Origin: UBA6059 sp964351595
GTDB lineage: Bacteria > Bacteroidota > Bacteroidia > Cytophagales > Cyclobacteriaceae
Assembly (NCBI GenBank): GCA_964351595.1
Contig: CAYGOT010000003.1
Coordinates: 72,185 to 136,184 of the forward strand
Length of the DNA stretch: 64,000 nt
Reading direction: 5' to 3'
Part shown: in pieces, positions 45,720-53,202 of the stretch
Position numbering within the stretch: the stretch's first letter is position 1
Layout of the letters: every line of letters starts with the position of its first letter
The notes under the pieces: generated by a model
What the model saw: only the letters and a program-made list of their open reading frames with translations
Told to the model about the DNA's origin: nothing
The model's database searches: none
Made by a program: the position numbers and the translations under genes

Positions 45720-46193
45720 ATGGCCAGAGCAAGTTTAGAATTAATAGAGGCGCTTAGAAAAACTGCCGACAAACTCAGTAACGGACAAAAATACATGTGG
45801 GGTCATATGGGCGCTTGCAATTGTGGTAACCTGGCTCAGGAACTGACCTCCTACAGCAGGGCCGAAATACATGAGTATGCCATGCGAGGTAGAGGGGATT
45901 GGACAGAACAAGCAGAAGCCTACTGTGAGGGCACAAGCATGCCTATTGAAATTATCATTTCTGAACTCCTTACCAAAGGGCTAACCACCGAGGATTTAAT
46001 CAATCTTGAGAAGCTTAAAGACAAAAAGGTATTGGGCCGTTTGTCTAGTGACGTGCGAGATACAATTTCACACAACAATGTAGAAGACGTGACATTGTAT
46101 ATGCGTGCATGGGCAGACTTACTTGAAGAGCAATTGCTAGTTAAAGTCAACATAGACAGCTTAACTGTTTCGGAAGAGCTTGAGGTAGCTTGA
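45720..46193 (+). CDS. Hypothetical protein with Cys-x-Cys segment
   Basis: 157 residues, no signal peptide. A conserved-looking ACNCGNLAQELTSYSRAEIH segment near 32-51 is followed by an acidic Cys-containing stretch (EQAEAYCEG) and helical C-terminal half. The Cys residues could bind a metal. No known function. It is monocistronic on the plus strand. Confidence 0.7.
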   Translation: MARASLELIEALRKTADKLSNGQKYMWGHMGACNCGNLAQELTSYSRAEIHEYAMRGRGDWTEQAEAYCEGTSMPIEIIISELLTKGLTTEDLINLEKLKDKKVLGRLSSDVRDTISHNNVEDVTLYMRAWADLLEEQLLVKVNIDSLTVSEELEVA

Positions 46194-46272
46194 TCTATTA
46201 ACTGAACGTTAATCTCTTCTTCACTCATTTTTAATAATTTTAGTTTCAGTTTGTACTGATAACTGAAAAGCC

Positions 46273-46401
46273 ATGGAAGATCAGGATAACCTGGAAGAAG
46301 AATACGATCCAGAACAACGGCCGTTACCCGATGATGATCTGGATATCGAGGAGGAGGGTAATGCAGATTACAGCTACTACCGACGAATAGACGAACTTTA
46401 G
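46273..46401 (+). CDS. Small acidic ORF (42 residues)
   Basis: ATG at 46273 and TAG at 46399-46401. The protein is very acidic (MEDQDNLEEEYDPEQRPLPD at its start) with a Tyr-rich end. It ends 13 bp before the 77-residue gene at 46415, so it could be translated from the same mRNA. Composition is unusual but not random for its length. Not recognised. Confidence 0.4.
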   Translation: MEDQDNLEEEYDPEQRPLPDDDLDIEEEGNADYSYYRRIDEL

Positions 46402-46414
46402 GCCATCAATAATA

Positions 46415-46648
46415 ATGTCTCAGGAAATTCATGAATACTATAAGAAGGAGCTTCAAGAGTTTAAGATCTTGGTGCGGATAGCTCCGGAAAGCCTGCAAGG
46501 GCTAGAATTGATAGTTTCTGTAGATGGCAAAATGGAAAAGACCAAGCGGCAATTCGACAAAGACATTTTTGACGATCTGGCTGAAGACGAATTCGAGAAA
46601 TGTAGCCCATTAGAGTTCAATCTTTACCTCAAAGGTCTGGCCAAATAG
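46415..46648 (+). CDS. Small hypothetical protein
   Basis: 77 residues, with a charged N-terminal helix (EIHEYYKKELQEFKILVRI) and a beta segment (LELIVSVDGKMEKTKRQFD). The C-terminus ends with NLYLKGLAK. It looks like a compact soluble protein, but I do not recognise a family. Confidence 0.6.
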   Translation: MSQEIHEYYKKELQEFKILVRIAPESLQGLELIVSVDGKMEKTKRQFDKDIFDDLAEDEFEKCSPLEFNLYLKGLAK

Positions 46649-46714
46649 GGGCTTATAGATTATTCGCCAAGATTAAAGCGCACTTGTCACTTCGCTATTA
46701 TTAGTTCACTACTA

Positions 46715-46747
46715 TTTGCTCCGATGAATTAATATTTCATAAATTTG
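46715..46747 (+). promoter_or_regulatory. Bacteroidota-type promoter of the SRP RNA
   Basis: TTTG (46715-46718) and TAAATTTG (46740-46747) match the TTTG / TAnnTTTG consensus with a 21-base spacer. The predicted start about 5 bases later coincides with the 5' end of the RNA stem. Confidence 0.65.
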
Positions 46748-46750
46748 CAG

Positions 46751-46842
46751 AGGCAAGCAGATGCGACCAGCTCCTGCTGAATCCCCCAGGTCTGGAAGGA
46801 AGCAAGGGTAGGTGGTTGAGCGGTGCGATTTCTGTTTGCCTT
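46751..46842 (+). ncRNA. ffs: Signal recognition particle RNA (4.5S, small bacterial type)
   Basis: The conserved loop region CAGGTCTGGAAGGAAGCA lies at about 46787-46804. The ends pair: GGCAA near 46752 with TTGCC near 46836, and GCGACC with GGTGCG further in, giving the single long hairpin of a 4.5S RNA. A T-rich tract follows from 46841 as terminator. With Ffh it directs membrane proteins to the translocon. Confidence 0.85.
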
Positions 46843-46878
46843 TTCTTTTTTTCTACCCTCCCAGTTTCATTTTATCCT

Positions 46879-46886
46879 TAGCTTTG
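46879..46886 (+). promoter_or_regulatory. Possible -7 box for the fsa gene
   Basis: TAGCTTTG fits TAnnTTTG and lies 43 bp before the ATG of the aldolase gene. No TTTG is found at the proper -33 distance, so the support is partial. Confidence 0.3.
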
Positions 46887-46929
46887 TACTTTCACTGTTT
46901 CAAGGTTCAACACTCTAAACTCGTCCTAT

Positions 46930-47586
46930 ATGAAGTTTTTTATCGATACTGCCAATCTAAATGATATTCAGGAAGCCTATGATTTGGGTGTACTGGATGG
47001 TGTGACCACCAATCCATCACTGATGGCTAAGGAAGGTATCACTGGTGAGAGCAACATTACCACTCACTATAAGGCCATCTGTGATATCGTGGACGACAAT
47101 GTAAGTGCTGAGGTAATTGCTACCGACTTTGACGGTATCATGAAGGAAGGACGGGCATTGGCCAAACTCGACGACAAGATCGTCGTGAAAGTACCAATGA
47201 TCAAGGAAGGTGTAAAGGCCATCAAAGCTTTTACTGAGGAAGGAATCAGAACCAACTGCACACTTATCTTCAGTGCAGGTCAGGCTATACTAGCAGCCAA
47301 AGCTGGCGCGAGCTATGTCTCCCCGTTCATCGGTCGATTGGATGACGTATCGACGGATGGACTATCCCTCATCGAACAGATGGTACAGATCTATGACAAC
47401 TACGGCTTTGAGACTGAAATACTCGCAGCTTCAGTAAGACATACCATGCACCTGATCAATTGCGCTGAGATTGGAGCTGATGTGGTGACCTGCCCACTGA
47501 ATGTAATCATGGGTCTGCTCAACCATCCACTCACTGACCAGGGCCTTGCTAAGTTCTTAGCTGATCACAAAAAGCTCAACGGATAA
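46930..47586 (+). CDS. fsa: Fructose-6-phosphate aldolase / transaldolase (TalC type)
   Basis: 218 residues, the length of the short transaldolase/FSA group. MKFFIDTANLNDI, VTTNPSLMAKEG and KVPMIKEG with Schiff-base Lys87 are seen, then SPFIGRLDD. Members interconvert sugar phosphates (transaldolase) or cleave fructose-6-phosphate; sequence alone does not decide which. It comes directly after the SRP RNA. Confidence 0.9.
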   Translation: MKFFIDTANLNDIQEAYDLGVLDGVTTNPSLMAKEGITGESNITTHYKAICDIVDDNVSAEVIATDFDGIMKEGRALAKLDDKIVVKVPMIKEGVKAIKAFTEEGIRTNCTLIFSAGQAILAAKAGASYVSPFIGRLDDVSTDGLSLIEQMVQIYDNYGFETEILAASVRHTMHLINCAEIGADVVTCPLNVIMGLLNHPLTDQGLAKFLADHKKLNG

Positions 47587-47611
47587 AACTTCCTTCGGGA
47601 ATGTTGGTTTC

Positions 47612-47821
47612 ATGAGCATGTACATTATCAAAGTCAAGGGAAAGGCAAAAATCCCTAACTACATCCAGTTAAGGGATGATAATTTCGTGCTCATTGCTTA
47701 CTTCAGGGCGGACCGTCCGCTCAAGAAGCTGGAGAAATACGGTTTGGAAGGCAAAGAAGATGCCTTGCAAGAGATTATCAATGAACTGCCTTTCGGTAAA
47801 TTGCAGGAGCTAAACATTTAA
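47612..47821 (+). CDS. Small conserved-looking protein upstream of ftsE
   Basis: 69 residues, basic and beta-rich (MYIIKVKGKAKIPNYIQLRD), with an acidic helical C-terminal half. No signal. It ends two bases before the ftsE start codon, so it is probably coupled to FtsE translation. Two start codons lie six bases apart (47612 and 47618). Function unknown. Confidence 0.6.
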   Translation: MSMYIIKVKGKAKIPNYIQLRDDNFVLIAYFRADRPLKKLEKYGLEGKEDALQEIINELPFGKLQELNI

Positions 47822-47823
47822 CC

Positions 47824-48537
47824 ATGTCCTTTTCCTCCGACCCAGTCGTCAGAATCTCGAAGACCAACATCTTCCAGGAGAGCCAAACGGTGCTCAGTGA
47901 TATCGATTTTGTCATCGATAAAGGTGAATTTGTCTATCTGGTGGGGAGAACGGGCAGTGGCAAGTCATCGTTACTTAAGACACTCTATGCAGATCTTCCG
48001 CTGCGCCTGGGCGATGTGGAAGTAGCTGGTTTCAATATCAAGGACCTCAAGCGTAGTGAGGTGCCAAAATTGCGACGTAAAATCGGCATCATCTTTCAGG
48101 ATTTTCAGCTCTTTTACGATAGGACGGTGGCCGAAAACTTACAGTTCGTCATGAAAGCCACCGGATGGAAAGATTCTGGTAAGATGAAAAAGCGAATGGC
48201 TGAGGTACTCATGCGAGTAGGCCTGGGAGCTGTGTCCAACAAGATGCCTCATCAACTATCCGGTGGAGAACAGCAGCGCGTGGTTGTAGCAAGGGCATTG
48301 ATCAATGAACCGGCCATGTTGATCGCTGATGAGCCTACCGGAAATCTGGATCCTGAGGTCGCTGATGGTATATTCAAACTATTCCTTGAAATCAATCGAA
48401 GTGGCACTGCGATACTCATGGCCACTCACAATCACGCTTTCTTACAAAACTATCCGGCAAGAGTACTGAAATGTGAGAAGGGCCAGGTCTACGATTCTGC
48501 TAAGGAACCGTTCGAACTCAAGCCTTTCTATCAATAG
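47824..48537 (+). CDS. ftsE: Cell division ATP-binding protein FtsE
   Basis: 237 residues of an ABC ATPase: Walker A GRTGSGKSS, Q-loop IFQDFQLFYDRTVAENL (typical of FtsE), signature LSGGEQQR, Walker B MLIADEPTGNLDP and His switch MATHNH. With the membrane partner FtsX it controls peptidoglycan hydrolases at the septum. No ftsX gene follows; it must be elsewhere. The gene carries a CCTACCGG octamer at 48334. Confidence 0.85.
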   Translation: MSFSSDPVVRISKTNIFQESQTVLSDIDFVIDKGEFVYLVGRTGSGKSSLLKTLYADLPLRLGDVEVAGFNIKDLKRSEVPKLRRKIGIIFQDFQLFYDRTVAENLQFVMKATGWKDSGKMKKRMAEVLMRVGLGAVSNKMPHQLSGGEQQRVVVARALINEPAMLIADEPTGNLDPEVADGIFKLFLEINRSGTAILMATHNHAFLQNYPARVLKCEKGQVYDSAKEPFELKPFYQ

Positions 48538-49587
48538 CTACTGGTATAATCGAATATCGCCGTAGCTGGAGTCTAGCCTGATTAGATTTCCACCACCATT
48601 GAGCGTGCCTTTGTAGCGAGCTGAGCTCATCTCCTTGATCATCGTATTCATCTCTATCGGCAGTCCGGTGTACTTAAAGTCGGAAAAACTCGTCTCCACC
48701 TCGATATTAGCTTTGGTGTCTGCTTCCAGATATATCGTGTAGCCGCTAAACTTGCCACGCAACTCTACGTACTCAAAGTCGCGGCTGAGTTTGCGAATCT
48801 CGACACCATTGCCATAGGACGTGACCAAATCGATACTCTTGTGAAGATGTCCTATGGTGAAATCTGTAAAGTTAGAACTACCGTCAACAGATACCACATC
48901 CTGGAGTTTGACCGAACCATACTTGCTCTCCACATCCAGATTACCCGCGACACCAATCTCTACGTCAGAAAACTGCTGATTCAATTCACCACTTCCCATC
49001 TTCTCGGCTTCAAGACCACCGTACTTCACCACTACATCCCCATCTCCTAGTTCGCCGACTTCTCCCTTGCTAAAAGAAAGTTTGAGGGAAATCTCTCCCG
49101 TCAGATTCTTCGCTTTGAGGCTACCGTAAGCCACTTCGATCTCAGCAGTATTGGTGAGGTCATCCAGATACATATCCCCGAATGAGATTTTGGCAGTCAA
49201 AGGGTTGTTCTTGGGCATTTTGATCGTGTAGTCTATGCTGAAGCTCTCACCATTTTTGTTATTGATCTTGCCCGGTAGGTCAGTCTCGTAGGAAATCTCT
49301 GATGAGCTTTCATCCACGTCGATTTCAATTCTATCAAGTAATTCCTGACTTCTTGACTCATTTCTCAGGTCAACCTTTATTAAAACTTCCACTTCCAAGG
49401 CATCACCGTCATGCGTATCAATGTGCAGCTTACCAAACTTATTATCAAAGTTGAGGTGCACATCACTGCTGATCGTATAACTCTTAGCTATTCTCTTTGT
49501 CTTGTCTCCTTGGGCATAGCCTTGCCCAGTGAAGAACAGCAGCATTAGAAATGCTACTAATGAAATACTATATCGTTGCGTTTGCAT
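48538..49587 (-). CDS. Secreted DUF4097-like beta-solenoid protein
   Basis: 349 residues. Signal peptide about 1-25 (GYAQ). The rest is regular beta strands with recurring YGSLKAKNL, YGGLEAEKM, YGSVKLQDV and YGDIRLY units, resembling DUF4097/GIN-type beta solenoids at the envelope. It overlaps the anti-sigma-like gene by 20 bp and is likely part of the same operon, directed by the sigma factor at 50112. Function unknown. Confidence 0.75.
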   Translation of the reverse strand: MQTQRYSISLVAFLMLLFFTGQGYAQGDKTKRIAKSYTISSDVHLNFDNKFGKLHIDTHDGDALEVEVLIKVDLRNESRSQELLDRIEIDVDESSSEISYETDLPGKINNKNGESFSIDYTIKMPKNNPLTAKISFGDMYLDDLTNTAEIEVAYGSLKAKNLTGEISLKLSFSKGEVGELGDGDVVVKYGGLEAEKMGSGELNQQFSDVEIGVAGNLDVESKYGSVKLQDVVSVDGSSNFTDFTIGHLHKSIDLVTSYGNGVEIRKLSRDFEYVELRGKFSGYTIYLEADTKANIEVETSFSDFKYTGLPIEMNTMIKEMSSARYKGTLNGGGNLIRLDSSYGDIRLYQ

Positions 49588-50119
49588 TTTCTTCTCTGTT
49601 TTTGATTTGTTCCAACACTATGATTTGTTGGTTCAGGATATCTATTCTCAATTGTAAATTTTGGATCATCGCATCGAGGACGATCTCCTGCCCACCGGTC
49701 TTCTTGGCTTCTTTCTTAAGCTCAGCATACATCTGATCCAACGCCGATATATCCTCTAAAAAAGAACTCTCCAGCTCGGGGTTCGATACCGCATAAACTC
49801 TAATCTCCTCTTTCTTCTGATTGATCAATTCATTGTAGTAGGTTTCGGCATTCGCAAATTCCGGATTAGATAATGCAGAGTCAGCCTCAGATGATTGCCA
49901 ATTGTAGTAACCTAAAACAGAAGAAAGCGCCAATAACAAGATGGCAGCAACTTTCCAATAAATATTATAATCCACTTTTCTATCTGGTTCTGCCTCCTGG
50001 TCAGTTCCTTGATCAAGATCCGCCTGAATGGCCTGCCAAAGCTTATCCTCGGCAGGAGACGATTCAAGTTCTCCCCTGTGGTTCTTAATAAACTGCTCTA
50101 ATTTCTGATCGTTATTCAT
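49568..50119 (-). CDS. Putative anti-sigma factor, membrane-anchored
   Basis: 183 residues. A cytosolic N-terminus (about 1-50, with helix LEQFIKNHRGELESSPAEDK) is followed by one membrane segment (about 54-71, IYWKVAAILLLALSSVLGYY) and a coiled-coil periplasmic part (about 85-175). It overlaps the sigma gene by eight bases, the usual layout of an ECF sigma factor and its regulator. No zinc-binding motif is seen. Confidence 0.7.
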   Translation of the reverse strand: MNNDQKLEQFIKNHRGELESSPAEDKLWQAIQADLDQGTDQEAEPDRKVDYNIYWKVAAILLLALSSVLGYYNWQSSEADSALSNPEFANAETYYNELINQKKEEIRVYAVSNPELESSFLEDISALDQMYAELKKEAKKTGGQEIVLDAMIQNLQLRIDILNQQIIVLEQIKNREENANATI

Positions 50120-50738
50120 CGTTCAATTCTTTTAAGATCAATCTCAACCTATCCTTTGCACGCTTATACTGCGTTTTGGAGGTCGACTCTGTGATATCAA
50201 GTATCTCGGCAATCTCACCGTGATCATAACCCTCCAGCAGATAGAGACTCAAGACGGTTCGGTAGCCATCTGATAATTGATTCATAGCGGCCTTAACATT
50301 GGCTACACTCAGAGCGCGTTCAATATCATAGCCTTCATCATCGTCATCAGGGAGGTACTCCAGTGACTCATCCATTGGAGTGAAGTGGAGTTTACGGGCC
50401 TTCACTTTCGTCAGCGAGTCATTGATCACGATGCGCTTAAGCCACGAGCCAAAAGTCGAATCCCCCCGAAAGGAGTCCAACCCCCGAAAGGCCTTGACAA
50501 AAGACTCCTGAACCACATCCTCTGCCTCCTCCCAATGATTGGTAATCCTCAACGACACGTTGAACATCGCCTTATTATAAAGCTTGTACAACTGATACTG
50601 TGCGTCGCGACTGCCCAGCCTGCTGGCGTTGATGAGTTCGTAATGTATATCTCGAGATGTTGCTACCAATGAACCAAATATCTGTCCTAAAGATTGGTAA
50701 TAAACGGAAGGGTTGCACGGCTTATTAACTAAATTCAA
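50112..50738 (-). CDS. ECF-type RNA polymerase sigma factor
   Basis: 208 residues from TTG 50738 as drawn. Region 2 (AQYQLYKLYNKAMFNVSLRI, EDVVQESFVKAF, STFGSWLKRIVIN) and region 4 (LSDGYRTVLSLYLLEGYDHG, EIAEILDITESTSKTQYKRA) are complete. There is no ATG near the N-terminus. TTG at 50738 or a second TTG about 23 codons on could be used, so the first residues are uncertain. It is the first gene of a sigma / anti-sigma / DUF4097 operon. Confidence 0.9.
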   Translation of the reverse strand: MNLVNKPCNPSVYYQSLGQIFGSLVATSRDIHYELINASRLGSRDAQYQLYKLYNKAMFNVSLRITNHWEEAEDVVQESFVKAFRGLDSFRGDSTFGSWLKRIVINDSLTKVKARKLHFTPMDESLEYLPDDDDEGYDIERALSVANVKAAMNQLSDGYRTVLSLYLLEGYDHGEIAEILDITESTSKTQYKRAKDRLRLILKELNDE

Positions 50739-50825
50739 TCATACCTGAAATATACCATCTTAGGTTGACTTAGTACCGCTATACTGGAGCGGTCTGTGTT
50801 GCGTATCTCCATCCAAAAAGGCAAT

Positions 50826-50851
50826 AAAAAACCCGGACACTTGCCCGGGTT
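50826..50851 (-). terminator. Rho-independent terminator of the TPR gene
   Basis: On the minus strand AACCCGG (50845-50851) and its complement (50830-50836) form a stem, followed by a T-run (A-run at 50826-50831 on the plus strand). It lies just downstream of the TPR gene stop. Confidence 0.75.
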
Positions 50852-50877
50852 CGATTTTTAGAATTTTTTAGAAAAGG

Positions 50878-51561
50878 TTATCCTTCATTCGCATTCTTCA
50901 AGTTGGTCTGTGCCAATTCAAAGTCTGGCGCTACTTCCAGCGCTTTGTTAAACATTTCTTTCGCCTCGTCTGGCTTACTTTGCTGCACAGCGATTATGCC
51001 CTTGAGATTGTATAGCGCAGCGGTAAGGGGAATCTCCTGCTGACTCTCATCTGACCTTTGGAAAGCTATAGTTTGCTCAGCAGCCTCTTTTCTTCTTAGC
51101 AGAATGTCTGCCGAGGTGTTACTTTCATTATAGCGCTCAAGATCATACTGTAAAAAAGCAATCTTGTACAATGTGAATGTGTTATTGTTTTTGAGAAACA
51201 ATGACTCGTACTCGGTGAGTGCCCGATCTTTGATTTTGAGACTCTCGAAGCTTATCGCCGCGATTTCATAAGCCAAAATATTCTCCGGGTTCCTTTTTTG
51301 AGCTTCTTTGGCAGCTATTGCCGCAGAGGCATACTGACCATATTCAAAATAGAATACAGCCAATGAATCCAATAGATCATTGTTTGATGGGTTCATTGCC
51401 ATCATGTTGTACAAAGCAGTACGCGCGACAACAGGGTCATTAAACCGGCTGGCAGTTTCAAAAATAAACCTCTGCCTCTTCATTGCCTCAGCATCCTGCC
51501 CCACAACTTCATTCATTGCTCCCAGCAACACAAACAACACTATAAGTAATCTCATCTTCAT
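50878..51561 (-). CDS. Secreted TPR-repeat protein
   Basis: 227 residues from the ATG at 51561; a longer frame upstream overlaps cca and is less likely. Signal peptide about 1-21 (GQ). The rest is made of TPR-like helix pairs: LLDSLAVFYFEYGQYASAAI, ILAYEIAAISFES and ALYNLKGIIAVQQSKPDEAK. A periplasmic scaffold for protein contacts is likely; partner unknown. Confidence 0.75.
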   Translation of the reverse strand: MKMRLLIVLFVLLGAMNEVVGQDAEAMKRQRFIFETASRFNDPVVARTALYNMMAMNPSNNDLLDSLAVFYFEYGQYASAAIAAKEAQKRNPENILAYEIAAISFESLKIKDRALTEYESLFLKNNNTFTLYKIAFLQYDLERYNESNTSADILLRRKEAAEQTIAFQRSDESQQEIPLTAALYNLKGIIAVQQSKPDEAKEMFNKALEVAPDFELAQTNLKNANEG

Positions 51562-51595
51562 ATTTTGATTTTGTCCAACTTCAAAGTTATATCGC

Positions 51596-53014
51596 TCAGG
51601 ACGCAATTTCCAAACCTTTCTTCCGACCGATCTCTATCATCAGCTCATAAGCAGGTTGAAACTCATTAGGGATAGTTCCCTCCAGAATCGCTTCGCGTAT
51701 TTCTTCTTTTATATCTCCTACTACCCTGCCCGGTTTCAGGTTAAACACCTCCATTATCTTTTCCCCTGTCACAGGTGGCTGAAAATTTCGCAAATGATCC
51801 TTCTCTTCAAGCTGAACCATCTTCAAGCGCACCTTCTCGAAATTGCGAATGTACTTTTGAACACGCTCATGATTCTTGGAAGTAATATCAGCTTTGCACA
51901 GGGTCATCAAATCATCAACATCATCACCAGCTTCGAAAAGCAACCTCCGCACCGCAGCGTCCGTGATATTGTCCCTTACCAGGGGAATAGGTCTCAAATG
52001 GAGGCGAACAAGCTTTTGTACATACCTCATCTTCTCGTTTTGCGGTAGCCTCAAGCGCTTGAAAATCTTGGGAACCATACGAGCTCCCTTGTCCTCATGG
52101 CCATGAAATGTCCACCCCGCCTTAGCGTTAAATCGCTTAGTGGCAGGCTTGGCAATGTCGTGAAGAATGGCAGCCCACCTCAGCCACAGGTCATCCGTCT
52201 CTTTGGAAATATTGTCCAGCACCTGTAGCGTGTGGTAGAAATTATCTTTGTGCGTCTGTCCATCTCTCACATCGACCCCCTGAAGCTCCTCCATTTCGGG
52301 AAAAATCTCCTTAAGCAGACCCGCGTGATAGAGAAGTTTGAAACCGTAGGATGGTTGTTCCGACAGCACTATTTTATTGAGCTCATCTGTGATTCGCTCC
52401 GCAGACACAATCCTAATCCGTTCTGTATTGCGAACTATGCCATCGTAAGTATCAGGAGCAATATCAAACTTTAATTGCGACGCGAAACGTATAGCACGCA
52501 TCATTCTTAAAGGGTCATCAGAGAAAGTACTATCCGGATTTAGCGGAGTGAGAAGCATTTTACGCTTTAAGTCCTTAATCCCATCAAACGGGTCAACCAA
52601 CTCACCAAACCGCTTCGCATTCATGCAAATAGCCATGGCGTTGATGGTGAAATCACGCCGCTGTTGATCTTCGGCTAGTGTACCCGCCGACACATTAGGC
52701 TTTCTGGAGTCATTGCGGTAGCTCTCCTTACGAGCACCTACAAACTCCAGCTCATAGTCCTCAAACTTGATGGCGGCCGTACCAAAGTTTTTATAGACAG
52801 TGACATGCACCTTATCTCCAAGCGTCTTAGCAACCGAGTTAGCCAGAGCCACACCGTCTCCCACTGCAACAAAGTCAACATCCTTACTGGGGCGCTTGAG
52901 CAGCAAGTCTCTTACATAGCCGCCCACCACATAGGTTTCAAGGTCAAGTTGATCAGCGCATTCGCTCACGATGTTGAAAACAGAGATAGCTCCTAGTTGC
53001 TCTTGGAAATTCAT
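51596..53014 (-). CDS. cca: CCA-adding tRNA nucleotidyltransferase with HD domain
   Basis: 472 residues from ATG 53014; a frame from 53068 starts with TTG. Class II motifs: VVGGYVRDLLLKRPSKDVDF with the catalytic Asp pair, RRDFTINAMAI and DPLRMMRAIRFASQL. The HD phosphohydrolase part has AAILHDIAKP and FHGHEDKGARM. It builds or repairs the CCA 3' end of tRNA. The HD domain may add phosphatase or phosphodiesterase activity. Confidence 0.95.
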   Translation of the reverse strand: MNFQEQLGAISVFNIVSECADQLDLETYVVGGYVRDLLLKRPSKDVDFVAVGDGVALANSVAKTLGDKVHVTVYKNFGTAAIKFEDYELEFVGARKESYRNDSRKPNVSAGTLAEDQQRRDFTINAMAICMNAKRFGELVDPFDGIKDLKRKMLLTPLNPDSTFSDDPLRMMRAIRFASQLKFDIAPDTYDGIVRNTERIRIVSAERITDELNKIVLSEQPSYGFKLLYHAGLLKEIFPEMEELQGVDVRDGQTHKDNFYHTLQVLDNISKETDDLWLRWAAILHDIAKPATKRFNAKAGWTFHGHEDKGARMVPKIFKRLRLPQNEKMRYVQKLVRLHLRPIPLVRDNITDAAVRRLLFEAGDDVDDLMTLCKADITSKNHERVQKYIRNFEKVRLKMVQLEEKDHLRNFQPPVTGEKIMEVFNLKPGRVVGDIKEEIREAILEGTIPNEFQPAYELMIEIGRKKGLEIAS

Positions 53015-53162
53015 CAATTCTTGTTCTGTATCGAAAGCAAAACTAGAACATCTAAGATGCCCTGCCAACGTCCCCTTAAATAGTCGGAAGCAATCTGAAT
53101 CGAAATCAGCTTGGCTTCAGTATAATTTTTGCCGACGACAAAGCAATTGTTGGATAATCTGG

Positions 53163-53170
53163 TAACTTTG
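53163..53170 (+). promoter_or_regulatory. Possible -7 box for pyrG
   Basis: TAACTTTG matches TAnnTTTG and lies 32 bp before the pyrG ATG. No well-placed -33 TTG is seen. Confidence 0.35.
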
Positions 53171-53202
53171 CCACCCGTAAATAAAGATCCTATTCCTTTT
53201 TC

